A DNA stretch of 64,000 bases from JANXXV01 sp038200305 (GCA_038200305.1 JBBPYD010000175.1:1-64000), one strand, 5' to 3'; shown: positions 1-9,395, numbered from the stretch's first letter. Notes: a model not told the origin generated them from the sequence alone. Program-made: numbers and translations.

Positions 1-381
1 ACAGACCAGGAAACGGCACTCGGCCTCACCGGCGCTGAACAGGCTGCCATCGGGTTATCCTGCGGAGCGCTGAAACCCGCCGTGGGATCACCGATTACCG
101 CCTGCAATTCAGGTTTCGAAGTTTCGCGGCTGGTGATTCCGAAAGAAGGCACGTATAACGCGGATCATAATCCTCCGCGGGTCTCACCCCGTAATCTATT
201 CGATGTCTCCGCCGGAACGGATAACCTGCTGCGTCATCCCGAAGGGCCGCGGGTGACACTGCGCTTCACCGCGCTGAATATCACCAACCACGTTGCACTG
301 TATAATTTTCTTTCGACGTTTAGCGGAACGCATTTTGTGACGCCTCGGTCGTATCAGGCGCAAGTTGGGTTTGTGTTTTAA
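1..381 (+). CDS. TonB-dependent receptor, C-terminal end (partial)
   Basis: The reading frame is open from base 1, so this is the last 126 residues of a gene that begins upstream of the window. The final 60 residues look like the closing beta strands of the large Oar-like TonB-dependent receptors of Acidobacteriota: an R-x-T-L-R-F-T-A-L-N-I-T-N-H strand, a short turn, then an alternating strand ending in V-G-F-V-F with the terminal aromatic residue typical of outer-membrane beta barrels. The two complete receptors at 30564 and 40463 end in the same way. Substrate unknown. Confidence 0.7.
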   Translation, partial: TDQETALGLTGAEQAAIGLSCGALKPAVGSPITACNSGFEVSRLVIPKEGTYNADHNPPRVSPRNLFDVSAGTDNLLRHPEGPRVTLRFTALNITNHVALYNFLSTFSGTHFVTPRSYQAQVGFVF

Positions 382-484
382 ATGGGGCGGGAGGATTATT
401 CTCTCGCAAGCTCGCCGTCACGCTTAGCGCTCCAGTTCGAAGCGCGCCGCTGGCTGGTGCCGGAAATAATGGCTGAGGGGAACC

Positions 485-784
485 GTGACCACTGACGTCA
501 TCGAAGCTAAACAGCAACTCCACACGATGATCGATCTGGCCCCTGAGCAAGTAAATGCCCTGCGTGGGCTGGTCGAAGTAATTCTCGATCCGCTTTCGCG
601 CAAGTTGGCAATGGAGCCCATCGAAGACGAGGAGATTAGCGAAGAAGAAGAGCGTGCGGTAGCGGAAACCAAGGAGTGGCTCAAACACAATAAGCCCATA
701 CCGCACGAAGAAGTGCTGGCCGAGTTCGGCCTTACCATGGACGACTTCCGCAAGATAGGAAAAGCCATTGCCGGAAATGGCTAA
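485..784 (+). CDS. Antitoxin-like protein of a RelBE/ParDE-type module
   Basis: A 99-residue acidic protein starting at GTG, with a clear Shine-Dalgarno (GAGGGG) just upstream. It has a helical N-terminal half, a very acidic linker around residues 47-58, and a C-terminal K-E-W-L...P-I-P-H-E-E-V-L-A-E-F-G-L segment typical of antitoxins partnered with RelE-type toxins. Its last 8 bases overlap the start of the toxin-like gene that follows, the usual arrangement for translationally coupled toxin-antitoxin pairs. The function is inferred from this pairing; the family was not confirmed by a search. The frame is intact although the partner toxin is damaged. Confidence 0.6.
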   Translation: MTTDVIEAKQQLHTMIDLAPEQVNALRGLVEVILDPLSRKLAMEPIEDEEISEEEERAVAETKEWLKHNKPIPHEEVLAEFGLTMDDFRKIGKAIAGNG

Positions 785-995
785 GAAAATCGTCTGGACG
801 TATCAAGCCCAAAGCCGACGTCCGTGCATTGATCGCCAGACTGCGCTGAACCTACTTCATGGCCTCGCCCGCTTTGCTCTCATCGACGAAGGCGGCGTGA
901 AACAGCTCCAAGGTATCGATCCGCCGGAATTCCACGATCTCGGCCACTCCATCGAGATCCTCCGGATTCGCCACCGCTCGGCGGCCTATCGCTGA
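777..995 (+). pseudogene. RelE/ParE-type toxin remnant
   Basis: The start (M-A-K-K-I-V-W-T), the central D-R-Q-T-A-L-N-L-L-H-G-L-A-R-F stretch and the end (S-I-E-I-L-R-I-R-H-R-S) match RelE/ParE-family toxins. Two lesions are visible. Residues 12-17 are out of frame: an extra A after CCCAA and a missing A in GCATT compensate each other, and the intervening bases read A-D-V-R-A in the other frame, as expected for the family. Second, the segment between P-P-E-F and S-I-E-I-L is about 12 residues too short; it should carry the R-L-R-x-G-x-x-R-V-R-F strand with catalytic basic residues. The toxin is therefore probably inactive. Confidence 0.65.
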
Positions 996-1105
996 TCGGG
1001 TGATAATGACCCGGCGGCGGTGAAAGCGGCATTTCTCGAAATTTTATGTGATACTCGCCGGTGCCCGGTCTAACGCCTGAGCGGCTGTTACCAACAGTCG
1101 CACGT

Positions 1106-2107
1106 CTAAAAGCCGCTACGCGGGCGGTATCCGGGACGGGCGCGGATGCGGTATTTCTTGCCGGCGTCTGAGACGATCTCTACGCTGATCTTGCGGAAGC
1201 CCTCGTTTGGATTCGTCTGCGGATAGTAAGTGACTGTGTACGAGTTGCCGAGATCTTCACGGATGTTTTCAAACGCCTCAACCTGTTTCTGCCAGCTCTT
1301 GGCGAAGTAGGCTTTCCCACCCGTGCGGCTGGAGATGCGGCGGAACACGCCGCTGGAAATCTGATCTTTGTTCACCTCGTTGGTGGAGATGACGTAGATA
1401 GGAATGCCTTCGTCTTCGGCCACCGCACGCACATCGTCGGGCGCCACCATGCTCGCGTTGTCGGGGCCATTGGAGAACACGATCACGACTTTGCGGCCGG
1501 CCACCTTGGCTGCATCGCGCAGCGTTAGCAGCAGCGCGTTATAGAGCGCCGAATCGTCGCCGGCCACTGCTTTGCGCAGCCCTAAGATCGCATCGTTGCG
1601 ATCCCGGCTCAGGCCGGAGGCACGGGATAGGTTCCGGCTATACGTGTAGACGGCGATGGAATCTGCACGATCCAGGCCGCGAACGAAATCGGCAATCGCA
1701 TCCGAGGCATAAACGAATCCGCGGTACATGTAATTGCTGGTGTCGAACAGCACGAAGACATTGGTTCCTGCAAAGGCATCCGAACGAACGTCCGGGCCCT
1801 TCACTTCCCCCTCCGTGCTGGCGGTGACGATGGGTTGCGTGCTGCCATCGTCCATGATCTGCACCGGAGGCCTGTTGCCCTCCGCAAAAGTGGAGACTTT
1901 TTGCACGATGCCGTCTTCGAGGATTCTAAAATCCTTATGTTTTAGGCCATTGACGTAATGACCTTTGCTATCCGTCACCGTGAAGCCGAGCACCACCAGT
2001 TCGACCTTGACGCGGAAGACAGGACGCTCCTGGGCGTATAACCACATCCCCGCACCCATACAGGCTGTAGCAGTACCAATGATCCCAAACTTAAAATACG
2101 ATTTCAC
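1106..2107 (-). CDS. VWFA-related acidobacterial protein (TIGR03436 type)
   Basis: A 333-residue secreted or membrane-anchored protein. Residues 1-25 form an N-terminal hydrophobic segment ending near Y-A-Q-E. Residues 30-75 hold the family's conserved V-x-V-x-V-V-L-G-F-T-V-T-D-S-K-G opening and the L-x-x-x-D-F-x-I-x-E-D-G motif. A von Willebrand A fold follows from about residue 115 (F-V-L-F-D-T-S), ending near residue 280. The MIDAS is degenerate: D-T-S-N-Y rather than D-x-S-x-S. The C-terminal Y-Y-P and R-P-G-Y-R-P signatures are also typical of the family. It lies 24 bases downstream of the large helical protein on the same strand, so the two are probably co-transcribed. Role unknown; VWA domains usually mediate metal-dependent adhesion. 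Confidence 0.8.
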   Translation of the reverse strand: MKSYFKFGIIGTATACMGAGMWLYAQERPVFRVKVELVVLGFTVTDSKGHYVNGLKHKDFRILEDGIVQKVSTFAEGNRPPVQIMDDGSTQPIVTASTEGEVKGPDVRSDAFAGTNVFVLFDTSNYMYRGFVYASDAIADFVRGLDRADSIAVYTYSRNLSRASGLSRDRNDAILGLRKAVAGDDSALYNALLLTLRDAAKVAGRKVVIVFSNGPDNASMVAPDDVRAVAEDEGIPIYVISTNEVNKDQISSGVFRRISSRTGGKAYFAKSWQKQVEAFENIREDLGNSYTVTYYPQTNPNEGFRKISVEIVSDAGKKYRIRARPGYRPRSGF

Positions 2108-2131
2108 GCATTCCCCCTAAGAATGGTTCTA

Positions 2132-5100
2132 TTATTGCAGCGATGCTTTTTGATCTGCCGCCGCGGCCATCTGCTTCCTGGCCTTCACGCGGACATCTTC
2201 CCCCACCAGACGGAGCGAACGCAACAGCGCCGGCCAATCCTCCAGATGCGTGGCGAAAATCTTCTCCACGGTAGCCTGCGTCCACTCGGGAACGGCTACA
2301 TTCAATTGCGATGGCTGCATGTCAAGCTCGTCGGCGAGCGCGGCGTAGTAAAGAATATTCGATTCCCAGCTTTCCGCCATAATGCGGCTGGAAAAGCCCA
2401 TGAGCGTAGGAAACGTGCGGAGGTTGAGCAGTTCCGGCTGGTAAGAGTTTGCCAGCATCGGCTTGGGCGTACCGAAGGCGCGCGATATGGCACGCTGGCT
2501 CAACTGGTCGGGAGTTGCCGCCATCAACCGGCGCGCTTCGGTTGCACAAACATTACCATCGTCCTTGTGCTGTGCCCACCAATCCTCAGCGAGAGCGAAC
2601 AACTCGGAAGGCGTTACCGAATCCAACGCCTCATGTACGGCGCCCCGTTCCAGAAGGTCACTCACCTTACTGACGCGCGCCGGTGGTGCGTGATGGTTCA
2701 GGAGATCTATCACTTCGGTCCGCTCCTTAGCATCGAGCGCCGATTCCGCAATCAACGACTCGCCCTGGTTCATATGCAGAGCCACCCAATGAAGCTGCGC
2801 AGGCGTCACATTCCACCAACGCGGCACCTTGGCCGTAACGATCATTTGCGGCACCAGATCTCCCCAGATTAAAGCCTGCTCGCGCGAAGGCACCAAAAAG
2901 TTCTGTTCCGCTTCCGCCAGTGCATAGGGCAAGCCGGACAACGAACCTACCAGACGGCCACCGGCGCTGGAGGGCCATCCGGTGCCAAATACTTCCGTAG
3001 CGTGCCACGTTTGATTTGTCCCCTGCATGCCTAGAAAATCGTGCGTGCGGACAAACAGAGGATTCGTCTGCAGAATTTGCGCTCCCGGCGGTGCATAGTG
3101 GATGTAATTGAAACCCACCAGAGTGTCGCGCAGAAATGGGGTTAGCTGGCCGCGAATGTCCTTCAACTTCTCGGGATCGTTCGCAGCTTTGTCCACAGCG
3201 GCTCGCAGATTTACACGCCGTTGAGCTTCGACGTGGCGTTCGGTCCAATATCCAAAAGCAAGGGCATTCTTTTCCACGGTTGACAACGAAGCACGCGGCA
3301 ACTGGATCTCCGCGATTTTCGAGGCAAGTTTGGTGATCAGGGCGTTGTCCACCCGTTCGCCACGGCTGACGCTATCCAGGTTATTCGCCAAATCGAAAAT
3401 GGTCTTCAGCGAAACGAGCCGCTGCGCTTCGAAGATCTGGATCATGTTCTGGACCATCCGGCGGTGAGACTCGGTATCGGCGGGTTGCGCGGCGCCGGCC
3501 AGCAAATCCATCATGCGGTCTTGCGGGGAGCTGTCTCCTTCGGGCAGATGGGCCGCCTTCAGCAGCAGCCTGGTGGCGTTGCGGCCGCCATCGAAGAGAT
3601 CCCGGCTATTGGCGGTTTTGCCGAACTCTTGCAGGATGCCGGCCAGCGTGGCATCGGCGTCGGCAGGAGCGATAGACCCCTGACGGCAGAAGATTTGCCA
3701 GAGGCCGACCAGCGCCTGCATGGTGCCGGCAGTGTCTGAACGCAGTAGCTGATCGCGGGTTTGCGAAATGCCTTGGGCGGTATCCAGGTAACTGACGATC
3801 GTCTTGTCGGTCAGCGACGGCGCTTCACTGAAGATGGAATATTGAGAGCCATACAGGCGGTAATCCCGAGCCATGCGGTCGACGGTGGCGGGCTCAAGCG
3901 GCCTGGCGCGGAAGCGGTTCAGATCGCTGAGCGCAAGATAGATCTTGAGTGGCTCATTCTCAACAGCCTTGCGGCAGAGAGCGAAAAGCGCTTCCACCAA
4001 GTCGTCTGGCTCCTTCCAACTGGTAGCCAGCTTGGTCAGCTTGCCATCGTATTTGCCATGGGGATGGTGGATGAAGAGGTTTTTCCAAACTTCGATGTTG
4101 CCGGGCACATGCGCGCGCCCATCGGGTTCCACGCGCAGCCGCTGGGTCAGCAGCATCATATCGGTGTTGGCCCGGAAAACGGGACGGGCTGGGCCGGGGC
4201 TGGTGATGCGGCCTTTCATCGCAGTGTAAAAACGCTGGAATCGTTTTGGATCGAGCAGGTAATCGCGGACCGGCGTATTGATGCGGCTCATCGCATCGTA
4301 GAGGCTGGCCATCCAGCCATCGTCGCGAGTTAACAAACGTTCAAAGAATGCCGCGCCTTCCTGCGGGGATTTGCCGGATAGATCTTTCCAAGCCGCGATC
4401 GCACGGGGGCCGCCGGGCACTACCGCCTGGCCATTGTGAATTTGGAACATGCCACCGTAGAAATCGAGCACATGCGAGTAGGCCTTCAGCCGCTGGACGG
4501 GCATCGCTTTCTTGAGATCTTCCGCAGTTTCGCGGTCGAGCTTTGACAAGCCCAGATAAAGCCGGCAGAGCGAGGGATCGTTTAAAAACGCATCGATGAA
4601 TTCGCCACTCTGTTTTTCCTTGGCGGGAGTCCAATATTCCTGGCCATAGAGGATGGACACCTCAGTCGGCTTGAAATCATACGTAAATGGCCGATTAGTG
4701 CGAAGGGACTGCTCGAGCTGGGCCAAAGGGAAACCGGAGTCGATGGTGAGGAACGCACGCGTCGCGTTCACGGTTTCAAGAACGACCTCGCTGCCACAGC
4801 CGCCGCGCATACGGTAGCCGAGGACTTTGAGGAGTTCCCCGGTCTGGGTGGAATCGCAATTATCAATCTGAATCACGTGCGTGGCGCCGGCCAGTTTATC
4901 GAGCTCGCGAACTTGCGAGAGGTAACGGACTATCAGCTTCAGATACTCAGTGGGCTCCAGCGCTTCATTACCCGAAGATGCCTGGAATCCATTGGTCACC
5001 ACATTCCGCGCAAGCGCGGGAAGCAGTTCCGATGGACTGAGATCCGGAGATAATGCGGCCATGCGCGCAAAAGAACGCAAGGGCCCTGGGATCTGGATTG

Positions 5101-5524
5101 TGGGCGATGCATTGGGTTTCTGAGATCCGCGGAGCGCGTCGAGCGAGACGCCTGTGCCGCCTGAGGCTTTATACAACTCGAAGTGGCGTTGGGCGGCGGC
5201 GTTGTCATTCGCGATCAGATCGAGTACCAGCAGGCGGTGAGCGACAGGCCGTAACTTGCCGTGATCTTCGGGCCGGTTCCATGCGTTGAGGAGCTTCTCG
5301 TAAGCGGATCGAGCGTCCGGATCGCGGTGCCGGTCGAGGAATTCCGCATAAGCCGTCAGCGCGGCTGCATCCGATGGCGTAGTCTGCGCGGCGCGGTTCA
5401 GCAGCGCCCGTGCTCCTGCGGCATCGCCCTCCTTTTCCAGTTGCCGTGCCCGTAGCGCGGTATCATCCGCACCTGCAATGCTGACCGTCAGTAGAACTAA
5501 AAGGACCGATGCAAAGACTTTCAT
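2132..5524 (-). CDS. Secreted helical-repeat (TPR-like) protein, function unknown
   Basis: I place the start at the ATG at 5524 rather than further upstream, because it opens a standard signal peptide (M-K-V-F-A-S-V-L-L-V-L-L-T-V-S-I-A-G-A) and has a GGGAG-type ribosome site; the product is 1130 residues. Residues 25-100 look like two TPR-type helical pairs (K-E-G-D-A-A-G-A-R-A-L-L-N-R-A-A). The remaining roughly 1000 residues are predominantly helical, with no catalytic motif I can name and a few scattered cysteines. It precedes the VWA protein in an apparent two-gene operon, which suggests an envelope-associated or complex-scaffold role, but that is inference only. Confidence 0.7.
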   Translation of the reverse strand: MKVFASVLLVLLTVSIAGADDTALRARQLEKEGDAAGARALLNRAAQTTPSDAAALTAYAEFLDRHRDPDARSAYEKLLNAWNRPEDHGKLRPVAHRLLVLDLIANDNAAAQRHFELYKASGGTGVSLDALRGSQKPNASPTIQIPGPLRSFARMAALSPDLSPSELLPALARNVVTNGFQASSGNEALEPTEYLKLIVRYLSQVRELDKLAGATHVIQIDNCDSTQTGELLKVLGYRMRGGCGSEVVLETVNATRAFLTIDSGFPLAQLEQSLRTNRPFTYDFKPTEVSILYGQEYWTPAKEKQSGEFIDAFLNDPSLCRLYLGLSKLDRETAEDLKKAMPVQRLKAYSHVLDFYGGMFQIHNGQAVVPGGPRAIAAWKDLSGKSPQEGAAFFERLLTRDDGWMASLYDAMSRINTPVRDYLLDPKRFQRFYTAMKGRITSPGPARPVFRANTDMMLLTQRLRVEPDGRAHVPGNIEVWKNLFIHHPHGKYDGKLTKLATSWKEPDDLVEALFALCRKAVENEPLKIYLALSDLNRFRARPLEPATVDRMARDYRLYGSQYSIFSEAPSLTDKTIVSYLDTAQGISQTRDQLLRSDTAGTMQALVGLWQIFCRQGSIAPADADATLAGILQEFGKTANSRDLFDGGRNATRLLLKAAHLPEGDSSPQDRMMDLLAGAAQPADTESHRRMVQNMIQIFEAQRLVSLKTIFDLANNLDSVSRGERVDNALITKLASKIAEIQLPRASLSTVEKNALAFGYWTERHVEAQRRVNLRAAVDKAANDPEKLKDIRGQLTPFLRDTLVGFNYIHYAPPGAQILQTNPLFVRTHDFLGMQGTNQTWHATEVFGTGWPSSAGGRLVGSLSGLPYALAEAEQNFLVPSREQALIWGDLVPQMIVTAKVPRWWNVTPAQLHWVALHMNQGESLIAESALDAKERTEVIDLLNHHAPPARVSKVSDLLERGAVHEALDSVTPSELFALAEDWWAQHKDDGNVCATEARRLMAATPDQLSQRAISRAFGTPKPMLANSYQPELLNLRTFPTLMGFSSRIMAESWESNILYYAALADELDMQPSQLNVAVPEWTQATVEKIFATHLEDWPALLRSLRLVGEDVRVKARKQMAAAADQKASLQ

Positions 5525-5585
5525 CGCGGCGCTTCTCCCGTCTTGGCTTATTAATTTAACACTTTTTAGGAACGGAGGATGCGCG

Positions 5586-5855
5586 ATGTGGTATCTGGTG
5601 TGTTCCGGGTGCGGCCGGCCAGTGCTTATTACCTCGACGGCCACGCGCAAGGAAGACAACAAGAATCTAGCTCCATCTCTACATCCGCCCGGTGGATACT
5701 GCATTCAACACCGCTCGCTTTCCTTGTACTTGTCCCCGTCAGCCACTCGCCGGGGACACACCGAACATCTGTGCATTACGGCACAACTTTCCGGAGCAAT
5801 TTGTTTTCCGATTCGTAGGACGCTGGAAACAATCCACGAAGCTCGCACGGACTAG
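5586..5855 (+). CDS. Small CxxC protein, hypothetical
   Basis: An 89-residue frame supported mainly by its start: a perfect GGAGG at 5574-5578 with a 7-base spacer to the ATG. The N-terminus reads M-W-Y-L-V-C-S-G-C-G-R-P, a zinc-knuckle-like CxxC, and a further G-Y-C-x-x-H lies near residue 50. The rest is low in recognisable structure and no family is assigned. It is divergent from the helical-repeat gene, with about 60 bases between the start codons; that gap contains an AT-rich stretch that could hold promoters. It could be spurious. Confidence 0.4.
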   Translation: MWYLVCSGCGRPVLITSTATRKEDNKNLAPSLHPPGGYCIQHRSLSLYLSPSATRRGHTEHLCITAQLSGAICFPIRRTLETIHEARTD

Positions 5856-6053
5856 TAGAAGATTTACCTGAATGGGGAAAGTATGCCACTGGCCGCGGTG
5901 AATGCCAGGCGAGACGATTACGCACGGGGATTCGCGGCGATCGTCTCGTCAGGGCACGTTCAATAGGGTGATTTCCTTTGATGACTCAGTCTTTCAGTCT
6001 ATTGTAGGCCCCGATAGTACCCTCTAAGATCATAGGTACTGAGAGGTAAGAGA

Positions 6054-7164
6054 ATGACCCCAGTACTTTCGCATCGTGGCTCCAGTACTAAACTCTCCAG
6101 ATCTGGATATGTGTTAATCACAATGGCCCTTTTCCAGCTTGGCCTTGTTTGGGATGCTCGGATTGGCACTGGACGTAGGGCATGCGTTCATCGCTAAAAA
6201 CGAGGTCCAAATCTATACGGATTCGGCGGCCATTGGCGCGGCGCTGCGGCTGGATGGTACGACTACGGGTGTAAATAACGCCGTAGCGGAAGTGACATTG
6301 ACAACTGCTCCGGCTAAGGCTAATCACTGGGATTTCAGCACCAGGAACTTCTCGAGTGTAACGCCACAATTTGGCGCCACGAGGAATGGGCCTTGGCTTT
6401 CCGCGGCGGCTGCTGCCGCCGCGCCCGCCGGACTAGGGTTTGTGAATGTCACTGCCGTTGTACCGCTATCCCTTTATATTCTGCCTATGGTGGTTACGTC
6501 GACGACGATGAACGTGAACGCGGTTTCAATTGCGGGTCAGGTCCCCGCCACGCCGGCTCCGTTTCCATTTACACCGATGGCTCACAACAAAACTGACCTC
6601 ATCAATTTCGGCTTCACTGTCGGTGCGCAGTACACGATGCGCTGGGGCGCCGGTTTCAATGGAGGTTGCGCAGGGGATGCGGGAATCGACCCTGTGACCG
6701 GGCTCGCCTGGAATACAACAGCGAAGGCGCGCGGTTCCGGTTCCGCCGATTTCCGTGGGTTTTACGGCGCGACCACCAATTCCCAGATCATTCGGGCGGA
6801 GATTGTGGATGACTACGCCATTACTGTCTATAAAACCGGCGACTTGATCAACTTGACTGGCGGCGCAAAAAACACAGAAGGCCCGTCGGTGGATGCCCGC
6901 ACACAGCAGGATTCCGACCAGTTGAGCGGAGACTTCGCCTCATACACCGGGAATGGCCGCCGCATCATCGACATGCCAATCAGCGACCCGCACGACAGCA
7001 ACCGGGTTCTGGGTTATAGAGCTTTTCTGATTCTTCCTGTGGGCAATTACGGCAGTGGTGGGGGCTCTGATTACTGTGCCATCTACCTGGGATCTTCCAA
7101 CGAGGGTAGCAGCAAAATAGCAGCAGTTCCTGGCGGCTCCTTTAAGACACGGTTGGTCCAATGA
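6054..7164 (+). CDS. TadG-like pseudopilin/pilus-assembly protein, frameshifted
   Basis: The ATG at 6054 has a GAGAGG ribosome site and opens a frame with a basic head and a hydrophobic stretch (G-Y-V-L-I-T-M-A-L-F-Q-L). A single extra base in CTTGGCC (about 6138-6142) then forces the continuation A-L-F-G-M-L-G-L-A-L-D-V-G into another frame. Joined, the two give the classic TadG/Flp-assembly N-terminus: one membrane segment ending in G-L-A-L-D-V-G, followed by an alanine-rich helix (Y-T-D-S-A-A-I-G-A-A-L-R-L). The rest (about 300 residues) is a predicted extracytoplasmic beta-rich domain. As sequenced, only a truncated product from TTG 6139 is possible. The gene overlaps the next one by 4 bases. 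Whether the shift is real or an assembly error cannot be told here. Confidence 0.65.
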
Positions 7165-7631
7165 TAGCCAGAACCAGAAAGGAAAAAAGAAAAGGCAATG
7201 CCGTCATTGAGTTTGCCATCGGCTCGTCTGTCTTTATTCTGTTATTTTCAGGCACATTTCAGTTTGGCTATACGCTGTATCAATACAACAACCTCGAAAC
7301 TGCCGTCCGGGCTGGCGCACGCTACGCGTCTATGACGCCTTATCCACTGGCCGGTGCGACGGCCGATTCGGCGCCGGCTTCCAGTTATACGACGGCGGTG
7401 CAGAACATGACCGCCTATGGGGATGCGAGTGCGGCCCAAGGCGCTCAACCCGTTGTCCCATCTTTGGATCCAAGTAGTATTTCAGTGAATGTGACTTTTG
7501 CGAACCTGGCTCCGGCATTCGTAACCGTAAGCGTTAGGAGCTTCACAATCAATTCGGTTTTCGGCTCGTACACATTGACTGGAAAGCCAGTCGCAACTTT
7601 CACTTATGCCGGGCATTTTTCGCCGCCGTAA
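7161..7631 (+). CDS. TadE-like pseudopilin
   Basis: A 156-residue protein with a lysine/arginine-rich head, then the prepilin-like G-N-A-V-I-E-F-A motif with the hallmark glutamate, a hydrophobic helix (G-S-S-V-F-I-L-L-F-S-G-T-F-Q-F-G), and the L-E-T-A-V-R-A-G-A-R-Y-A helix characteristic of TadE. TadE-family proteins are minor pilins of tight-adherence (Flp) pili, processed by a TadV-type peptidase and inserted in the inner membrane. It starts inside the end of the TadG-like gene (ATGA overlap) and is followed after 18 bases by a second TadE-like gene. No tad ATPase or secretin gene lies in the window. Confidence 0.8.
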   Translation: MIARTRKEKRKGNAVIEFAIGSSVFILLFSGTFQFGYTLYQYNNLETAVRAGARYASMTPYPLAGATADSAPASSYTTAVQNMTAYGDASAAQGAQPVVPSLDPSSISVNVTFANLAPAFVTVSVRSFTINSVFGSYTLTGKPVATFTYAGHFSPP

Positions 7632-7649
7632 GTATGTGAGGACAAAACA

Positions 7650-8083
7650 ATGATTAACCGCCCTCGAAACCGGCGCCGGGGTTGGACACTTGTCGAATCG
7701 GCGTTGATTTTCTCGACGTTTCTGTTCATGATCATCGGCGTACTGGATTTTGGCCAGTTTCTGTATTTACATCAAGCGATTACCGAACGTGCAAGAGCTG
7801 CCGCACGCTTCGGCGCACTGCAGCCCTTTAACAGCAACACAACCCCTACCCAGATTCAAAACATGGTGATTTATAACAGTCCGATCGCCCCGTTAGTCCC
7901 GACCGGAGATCCGACATTTGGGCTGACCCCGGCGATGGTGACGGTCACCGCAATCGGACACCTAATAATGATATCCGGGTGTTTATCTCCGGCTATCCGT
8001 ATCAGGTATTCTCGCCATATATCGGCGGGACGTATTATGGGCCTAACATTATCGCAAGCTCCGCGAGCGAAAATGTCAGTTGA
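7650..8083 (+). CDS. Second TadE-like pseudopilin, frameshifted
   Basis: The N-terminal 100 residues carry the TadE pattern: basic head, T-L-V-E-S-A-L-I-F hydrophobic helix with the conserved glutamate, and the A-R-A-A-A-R-F-G helix. After G-M-V-type residues near 7956-7960 one base is missing. The neighbouring frame continues as P-N-N-D-I-R-V-F-I-S-G-Y-P-Y-Q-V-F and then a serine-rich end, stopping at TGA 8081-8083, which is far more protein-like than the literal frame. The corrected end also leaves 26 bases to the convergent gene at 8110, whereas the uncorrected frame would run into it. Confidence 0.6.
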
Positions 8084-8109
8084 TCCCTACGTTCGGAGTA
8101 CCGGAGCCT

Positions 8110-9357
8110 TTACTTCTCCAGCTTGTAAATAGTCAGGCCGGTTAGTAACTTCGGATAGAAATCCGTCGATTTCTGCGGCATGACGCTCCCTGAAAACGAA
8201 GTATCGGCAACCTGTTCCACAGTAGTCGCCTCCAGCAGAAATGCGATCTGCGCTCCCCCCGTTTTGACCAGGTCGACCGCCGGGTCGATTCCGCGCACAT
8301 ATTTGAGATAGTTCTCTTCCCTGACTGCTTCCTGGCTAACGCCCATCGCTCTCTCCAGGATGTCTTCGTGCAGAACCTTTACATCCAGGCCACCATTGCG
8401 GGGCCGCTGCAGCAGGTAAATCGGATCGGCGCCGGCCAGCGCCACGCCGATCCGGATGTTGCTCAGGTCTGTCTGCTCGAAAATCTGCTTTAGCGCCGAA
8501 ACAGATTCCAGCCTGCTTACCTGGAAATCATTACCTACGCTGCTGAGGAACTCCTCGGCGTTAAAGTCCGGCAGTCCGCTCAGGACCCGGTGCGTCGCCA
8601 GAATTCGCAACCCTGGAGAGTGCATGTTTACGAATGTCATCATCACTTTGCCGGCGTCGGCCAATTCGGGGTGATCCTCTTGGTAGCCGAGGGCGGTCTC
8701 ATACCGGTGGTGGCCATCCGCGATCAGTAGCTTTTTATCGGACATCAATTTCTGGATTTCGCCGATACGGGCGGGATCGGCGATCCTGTAGAGGCGATGA
8801 ACGGTGCCGTGCTCGTCTTTCACTTCGGCCACCGGTTTCGATTTCGCCGCCTCGTCTAACAGAGCATCCACTTTGCAATCCGGGTCGGGATAAACCATGA
8901 AGATCTGGCCGAAATGCGCCTTGGTATGCTCCAGAACCTGTCGGCGGTCCTTTTTTGGACCGGATAGCGTCTGTTCATGCCGATGCACCACGGCATCTGA
9001 ATAGGGAACCACTGCGCCTAATCCGATGAAGCCTTTGCGAGTCAGCTTTTCGCCGCTATCCGGGACAGTGAACTCCTGAAAGTAGGCATAAAGGCTCGGC
9101 TCGGCATCCCTGGCGAGGATGCCCTGCGCGGTCCAATCATTGAAGAATTTGGTCGACCGGGTGTAGACGTTATCCCGATCGCTGTCGGTTTCGGAACGCT
9201 CCCCCAGGATTATGCGAACCAGGTTGTACGGGCTCTGCTGGAGGTAGCGGGCCTGCATCGGGGGGCTTATCTTGTCATAAGGTTGCGTGACAAGATTGTT
9301 CAGATCGCCTGCCTTGGCGCTATACCGGTAGGGTTGGAACGGATAAATGTTTGCCAT
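8110..9357 (-). CDS. DUF1015 family protein
   Basis: The start chosen is the ATG at 9357 (M-A-N-I-Y-P-F-Q-P-Y-R-Y), where family members begin; the product is 415 residues. Diagnostic stretches are V-T-Q-P-Y-D-K-I-S-P near residue 25, Y-A-Y-F-Q-E near residue 90, R-K-G-F-I-G-L, V-V-H-R-H-E-Q-T-L-S-G-P-K-K-D-R, and L-I-A-D-G-H-H-R-Y-E-T-A near residue 215. DUF1015 proteins are widespread, cytoplasmic and biochemically uncharacterised; a link to serine/phosphoserine metabolism has been suggested for some relatives. It lies 38 bases downstream of lgt and may be co-transcribed with it. Confidence 0.88.
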   Translation of the reverse strand: MANIYPFQPYRYSAKAGDLNNLVTQPYDKISPPMQARYLQQSPYNLVRIILGERSETDSDRDNVYTRSTKFFNDWTAQGILARDAEPSLYAYFQEFTVPDSGEKLTRKGFIGLGAVVPYSDAVVHRHEQTLSGPKKDRRQVLEHTKAHFGQIFMVYPDPDCKVDALLDEAAKSKPVAEVKDEHGTVHRLYRIADPARIGEIQKLMSDKKLLIADGHHRYETALGYQEDHPELADAGKVMMTFVNMHSPGLRILATHRVLSGLPDFNAEEFLSSVGNDFQVSRLESVSALKQIFEQTDLSNIRIGVALAGADPIYLLQRPRNGGLDVKVLHEDILERAMGVSQEAVREENYLKYVRGIDPAVDLVKTGGAQIAFLLEATTVEQVADTSFSGSVMPQKSTDFYPKLLTGLTIYKLEK

Positions 9358-9395
9358 GTTGGAAGTGGATTTTCCAGCATAACAGACAGGGTATC

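Noticed and set aside
6016..6040. Short inverted repeat AGTACC...GGTACT just before the TadG-like gene, as a possible operator.
   Set aside because: Only six base pairs with a 13-base loop; expected by chance in a window this size.
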